In this document: positions 60,821 to 64,000 of the stretch, piece by piece | Layout of the letters: the number at the start of each line of letters is the position of its first letter | Numbering within the stretch: the first letter of the stretch is position 1 | Assembly (NCBI GenBank): GCA_964570565.1 | Contig: CAZMYT010000004.1 | Location: 204,124-268,123 of the forward strand | Source of the DNA: W0P28-013 sp964570565 | GTDB taxonomy: Bacteria > Bacteroidota > Bacteroidia > Bacteroidales > Paludibacteraceae | Length of the DNA: 64,000 nucleotides | Direction of reading: 5' to 3' | Notes under the pieces: generated by a model | Told to the model about the DNA's origin: nothing | Database searches by the model: none | Seen by the model: only the letters and a program-made list of their open reading frames with translations | Translations under genes and position numbers: made by a program

Positions 60821-62080
60821 TTAATTATTTGTGTTTGTAATATATTGGTAATAAGTTGAATATAGTTGTATTTCGTGTAGCAAACGGGCTTGCTTGGCTA
60901 TGTTTTCAGAATTAATATCTCGCAATAAATCGGTGACTGTAGCGGTACCATTTTGTAGTTTACTATCGGTGGCTTTTTTGATATTATTTTTCAGTGTTAT
61001 GATTTCATCGTCGTTTTTCATAATGGTTTTTAATTTCTCCATTTCATTCACTTGTTGCGTAGTGAGTAGTCCGTTATTGAACAAAAATGTCTCTTTTTGT
61101 ACTTCAATCGATTTTTGGCTTGTTTCTATTTTTTGTTTGTTGTTTTTCTGTGTGTAGAAGCCGCTTATGTTCCATGATAATTTTAAACCACCTATATAGA
61201 ATGGCGAAAATTCATTACTGAGCATATTGAGGCCTGGTTTACCGTAACCGCCTTGTACAAATGCACCTATTTTAGGCATATTGGCGGCAGTTATGATTTT
61301 CTTTTGGGCATTTAAAGCGTTTGTTTGTGATTCGAATAATAATAGTTCAGGGCGTTTATTTTCTGCTGATGGTTCTATTGCTCCAATGAGTGGTTTTTCA
61401 AATGTGGTGTTGGCCGTAATTTCTGTACCAGTAAATGCAGAAAGCATCTGTACAAATGATTTACGCGTAGCTTGTAATTCCGTTTCACGTTGTATAGCAT
61501 TCAATTGCTCAACTTTTACAGCATCCAAATCGGCTGGTGTGGCAACGCCGTTTTGTACCATTGTTTTCACTTTGTGGAAATTGTTTTTTAATTCATCTTG
61601 TAGAATTTTGTTTTGATCCAACTGTCCATCAATCAATAAGATACCAAAAAATAGTTGATTAATACGGTCGCGTAAAGCATACAAATCGACTTCCAATTTT
61701 TGCTTTTCTGTTTCGGCACTAGCCTTAATGCTTTTCTTTTGAGCAGCCGTAACACCGCCATCCCATATAAGCTGACTAACTTCTAATGTGGCCTGATATT
61801 GGTCTTTAGTCAATTCTGGAATAGTGACGCCAGGTAATGTGATAGGCAACTTGGTTACTTCCGATTGATAAGACGCTTTAGCCGAAACGTTTATTTGTGG
61901 TAAATAAGCCGTGTTTGCATTTTGCAAATTGTAGGCAGCCGTTTGCTCTATGAGTCCGTATTGTTTTACCAATGGATAATTCTGTTTAGCTTTTGCTTGG
62001 CAACTATCCAATGTGAGCACTTGCCCCAATAGGATGGTTGGTAAAAGGAGTAGCGTTAGTGAAATAATTATTTGTTTCAT
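60821..62080 (-). CDS. TolC-family outer-membrane efflux protein
   Basis: 419 residues with a signal peptide ending near LLGQVLT. The two OEP repeats have long helices (LQNANTAYLPQINVSA in the first, MPKIGAFVQGGYG at the start of the second), as is normal. Second gene of the operon, 12 bases after the TetR gene. Confidence 0.93.
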   Translation of the reverse strand: MKQIIISLTLLLLPTILLGQVLTLDSCQAKAKQNYPLVKQYGLIEQTAAYNLQNANTAYLPQINVSAKASYQSEVTKLPITLPGVTIPELTKDQYQATLEVSQLIWDGGVTAAQKKSIKASAETEKQKLEVDLYALRDRINQLFFGILLIDGQLDQNKILQDELKNNFHKVKTMVQNGVATPADLDAVKVEQLNAIQRETELQATRKSFVQMLSAFTGTEITANTTFEKPLIGAIEPSAENKRPELLLFESQTNALNAQKKIITAANMPKIGAFVQGGYGKPGLNMLSNEFSPFYIGGLKLSWNISGFYTQKNNKQKIETSQKSIEVQKETFLFNNGLLTTQQVNEMEKLKTIMKNDDEIITLKNNIKKATDSKLQNGTATVTDLLRDINSENIAKQARLLHEIQLYSTYYQYITNTNN

Positions 62081-62092
62081 AGTGTCAATATA

Positions 62093-62716
62093 TTATGGAC
62101 GTAAATAACCAAGAATGACTTTAATATTTTCATCTTTGCGATGATTTAACATGAATTGAATGCTCATATCGTTTAGTTGTAAGGCTTTTGAGGCAATGGG
62201 TATCATCGTAAATAGCGCTACGTTGAGCGAAATAATGGTGGTAATGATATCCATTAAAGTGACATCACGCACTCTGCCAGCCGCAATTTCTTGTTGTAAT
62301 TCGGCATTAAGCGTGGCAGCCATTTGTTCAGGCAATACATGCAATTTTTCGCGTATGGTATTGATGCTTTCTGGCTTGCGTGCTAATTCGCCCAGAACGA
62401 GTTGAGGCATACGCGGATTTGCCATTAACAAATTAAAATGTGATAGGCTGAAATGGGTTATTTTATCCGTAAAACTTAAATTTTCTACCTGAAATCCATC
62501 AAAGATGTTTTGAAAAAACTCTTTAAATTTAGATTCAAAAATGGTATCAAATAGATTTTCTTTAGTTCTAAAATAGTAGTGTATCAAGGCTTGATTACAG
62601 CCTACGGCTTTGGCTATTTGTGTGGTAGAAGTGGCATCAAACCCTTTTTCCAAAAAAAGTGTTTCGGCTGCTTCCAAAATGGCTTTTTCCATATTTTTCT
62701 CTGAACTTGTTTCCAT
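62093..62716 (-). CDS. TetR/AcrR-family regulator of the efflux operon
   Basis: 207 residues. The N-terminal HTH has the family pattern EAAETLFLEKGFDATSTTQIAKAVG followed by NQALIHYYFRTKENLF, written here in two parts of one domain (about 12-60). The C-terminal ligand domain is helical. It heads the operon, so the system is probably self-repressed and induced by an exported compound, as with CecR and ybhGFSR in E. coli. Operator not identified; the 62717-62801 gap is AT-rich. Confidence 0.92.
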   Translation of the reverse strand: METSSEKNMEKAILEAAETLFLEKGFDATSTTQIAKAVGCNQALIHYYFRTKENLFDTIFESKFKEFFQNIFDGFQVENLSFTDKITHFSLSHFNLLMANPRMPQLVLGELARKPESINTIREKLHVLPEQMAATLNAELQQEIAAGRVRDVTLMDIITTIISLNVALFTMIPIASKALQLNDMSIQFMLNHRKDENIKVILGYLRP

Positions 62717-62801
62717 ATTAACTGATTTGTTTAATAAATTACTTTAATAAGTCTATTAATTGAGTGCAAAGGAATATAAAATAATTTTACAAAACAATTA
62801 T

Positions 62802-62833
62802 TTTGTTGTTTTTTTTGAAAAAAATTATCTTTG
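62802..62833 (+). promoter_or_regulatory. Full-consensus promoter of the Pmp3-type gene
   Basis: TTTG at 62802-62805, a 20-base spacer, TATCTTTG at 62826-62833. The ATG at 62856 lies about 18 bases past the expected start. Confidence 0.78.
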
Positions 62834-62855
62834 CAGAAAATAAATCTTCTACACT

Positions 62856-63008
62856 ATGTCTCTTTTTCGCGTGTTAATCTGCATTATTTTCCCTCCATTA
62901 GCCATTATCGATAAGGGTTGTGGTTCATTCTTAATTGTGTTTTTACTGACTTTGTGCGGTTGGGTACCTGGTGTTATTGCCGCTCTCATTATCAATAATA
63001 AACATTAA
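62856..63008 (+). CDS. YqaE/Pmp3 family membrane peptide
   Basis: 50 residues (MSLFRVLICIIFPPLAIID and later FLLTLCGWVPGVIAALIINN) with two hydrophobic helices and the family-defining PPLA and WVPGVIAA motifs. Pmp3-like peptides (UPF0057) affect membrane potential and salt tolerance in yeast and plants and are common but little studied in bacteria. It has a full-consensus promoter. Its last codons form one side of a 21-bp hairpin. Confidence 0.9.
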   Translation: MSLFRVLICIIFPPLAIIDKGCGSFLIVFLLTLCGWVPGVIAALIINNKH

Positions 63009-63045
63009 ACGCCAATCGTATAAAGATTGGCGTTTAATGTTTATT
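62997..63045. terminator. 21-bp perfect hairpin overlapping the Pmp3 stop codon
   Basis: Positions 62997-63017 pair exactly with 63025-63045 across a 7-base loop. No strong T-run follows on either strand, so it may stabilise mRNA 3' ends or shield the two converging genes rather than act as a classic terminator. Confidence 0.75.
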
Positions 63046-63056
63046 GGAATTGGGTA

Positions 63057-63854
63057 TTATTTCGAACGTCCAGAAAAAAGTTTAATTAGTTGCAAATTAC
63101 GTTTGAAAAATCGACTTGGCGTTTCATTGATTACACTTTTGAAATCCTTTATAAAATGGGCTTGGTCACAATAATTCCCATCGTAAACTAATTTTTGATA
63201 GTCAATCGTACTGTCGGCGTTGATGGGTGTCCATACAGTATCTAATCTGATTATGCGCATTAATGTTTTAGGGCTCACACCAGTACGTTTCATAAAGCGA
63301 CGTTCTAAGGTTCGATCCGTCACAGGGAAGCGCGACATAATATTTTTTAGTAATGTGTTTTTCCCAAAGTGTATTAAGTCGTCGTACAATTCATCAATTA
63401 TATCTGGAATATATGGTGTGGTTTGAATCGAATTTAAAAAGGTGGTGAAATAAATTATACGTTCTTCAGCTGTGCTTAAATGAGCTAAATCTTCCCACAC
63501 GGGATAAAAGAGTTCCTGTGGAAGCGTAATGCACTGCGAGTTTGGTTGTGACACATCAATAGCAAAAAAGCGTGAGAAAACGGTTGGTTTACAAATTACA
63601 ACAAATGTGTTCATGGGTCCGTTCATTTGCATTTCCAGCGATTTTGAAACAACCGATGTGGCAAAAAAAGGCTCAAGTGGAGTACAAGTGGTATTCGCTA
63701 AGTGGGGTGTGCTCTTAAAGTGAAAAATAATGGAGATGTCGGGACGAGGGACAAATAGCTCCGTCAAGTAGGGTTCATTCAATTGAAATGTTTCAAATTG
63801 TTTGATTAGCCATTTAGCTTCTGAAGGCACCTCGTGGTGTTCTACGTGTAACAT
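63057..63854 (-). CDS. AraC-family transcriptional regulator
   Basis: 265 residues. An N-terminal DUF6597-like sensor half (about 1-150: PYLTELFVPRPDISIIFHF) leads to the AraC HTH (about 165-250: PVTDRTLERRFMKRTGVSPKTLMRIIRL and DQAHFIKDFKSVINETPSRFF). Regulated genes are not evident; it converges on the Pmp3 gene and is followed upstream by a tRNA gene. Start ATG 63854. Confidence 0.92.
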   Translation of the reverse strand: MLHVEHHEVPSEAKWLIKQFETFQLNEPYLTELFVPRPDISIIFHFKSTPHLANTTCTPLEPFFATSVVSKSLEMQMNGPMNTFVVICKPTVFSRFFAIDVSQPNSQCITLPQELFYPVWEDLAHLSTAEERIIYFTTFLNSIQTTPYIPDIIDELYDDLIHFGKNTLLKNIMSRFPVTDRTLERRFMKRTGVSPKTLMRIIRLDTVWTPINADSTIDYQKLVYDGNYCDQAHFIKDFKSVINETPSRFFKRNLQLIKLFSGRSK

Positions 63855-63893
63855 GACTCACAAAGGTTTATTATAATGTATGCAAAAATAAAC

Positions 63894-63930
63894 AAAAAAG
63901 CGACTAAATGAATCATTTAATCGCTTTTTT
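63894..63930 (-). terminator. Terminator of tRNA-Phe
   Basis: AAAAAAGCGA (63894-63903) pairs with TCGCTTTTTT (63921-63930), and TAAATG with CATTTA inside, around one mismatch. It lies immediately downstream of the tRNA gene on the minus strand. Confidence 0.85.
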
Positions 63931-63931
63931 G

Positions 63932-64000
63932 TGGTACCACCAGGAATCGAACCGGGGACACAAGGATTTTCAGTCCTTTGCTCTACCAACTGAGCTATGG
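63932..64000 (-). tRNA. tRNA-Phe (anticodon GAA), 5' end cut by the window edge
   Basis: On the minus strand the anticodon stem AAGGA/TCCTT holds loop CTGAAAA, giving anticodon GAA. The 3' acceptor half TGGTACC with discriminator A is present; the first few bases of the 5' acceptor half are beyond the window. The T stem (CCCGG/CCTGG) contains one C-T mismatch. Confidence 0.9.

Noticed and set aside
61281..61616. 111-codon plus-strand ORF inside the TolC-family gene
   Set aside because: Antisense shadow; the TolC-type frame is complete and in an operon.
1..64000. CRISPR array or prophage
   Set aside because: No regularly spaced repeats and no phage structural, integrase or Cas genes were seen anywhere in the window.

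Overview
The window comes from a Bacteroidota chromosome, most likely order Bacteroidales. The signs are promoters of the form TTTG-N19..21-TAnnTTTG, almost no Shine-Dalgarno sequences, a type IX secretion (T9SS) cargo with a C-terminal sorting domain, an OmpA/PD40 protein of PorE type, and lineage-typical families (DUF4783, DUF4268, YjbQ, the long RecQ). Genus is not assignable from the sequence alone. No transposase, integrase, prophage or CRISPR array was seen; most of the window is housekeeping DNA carrying a few small insert-like units.

Layout. 1-6.1 kb: the 3' part of an ABC-F gene, then on the minus strand aspS - Mrr-type endonuclease - gltX. 6.3-12.8 kb (plus): ruvX, a four-helix-bundle (23S rRNA intervening-sequence type) cassette, def, trmN6, a nucleoside phosphorylase, mnmE, an AspT-type transporter and a 37-residue acidic microprotein. 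12.8-19.5 kb (minus): acyl-CoA ligase, YjbQ, M23 lipoprotein, DUF4268, PorE-like protein and PlsC. 19.6-21.7 kb: thrS. 21.7-28 kb (minus): three tandem secreted endonuclease I paralogues and a fourth protein that has only their C-terminal modules. 28-32 kb: recQ, and a divergent DbpA-like DEAD-box helicase whose mRNA looks leaderless.

32-36.3 kb (minus): one tight operon of nitroreductase, DUF2520 dehydrogenase, KdsC, UbiA-type prenyltransferase, Maf and NlpC/P60-LysM. 36.5-38.5 kb: a seven-repeat FG-GAP T9SS cargo. 38.8 kb: tRNA-Gln(CUG). 38.9-43.4 kb (minus): NfeD, then an iron/cobalamin-type ABC importer. 43.5-44.8 kb (minus): DUF4783 protein and nadC. 45-50.2 kb (plus): rlmH, a 1215-residue NtrY-like histidine kinase, and a zinc-ribbon/HTH regulator overlapping a Yip1-like membrane protein. 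50.3-51.4 kb: an aldo/keto reductase fitted exactly between two 69-bp direct repeats. 51.5-55.4 kb: secreted esterase, metallophosphatase lipoprotein, membrane-anchored AraC regulator. 55.4-62.7 kb (minus): a TetR-TolC-HlyD-ABC-ABC-permease-permease efflux operon of the YbhGFSR type, with a second four-helix-bundle cassette inside it. 62.8-64 kb: Pmp3-type peptide, AraC regulator, truncated tRNA-Phe.

Working together: many genes serve translation (aspS, gltX, thrS, def, mnmE, trmN6, rlmH, ABC-F, DbpA-like helicase, tRNAs). A second theme is the envelope and secretion (PlsC, M23, NlpC/P60, KdsC, UbiA, NfeD, PorE-like, T9SS cargo, secreted nucleases and esterase, efflux operon). The most unusual structures are the repeat-bounded reductase cassette, the nuclease triplication with a shared unknown C-terminal module, the two four-helix-bundle insertions, and the solo Mrr nuclease lodged between two tRNA-synthetase genes. 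All functions are inferred from motifs read by eye; no searches were run.
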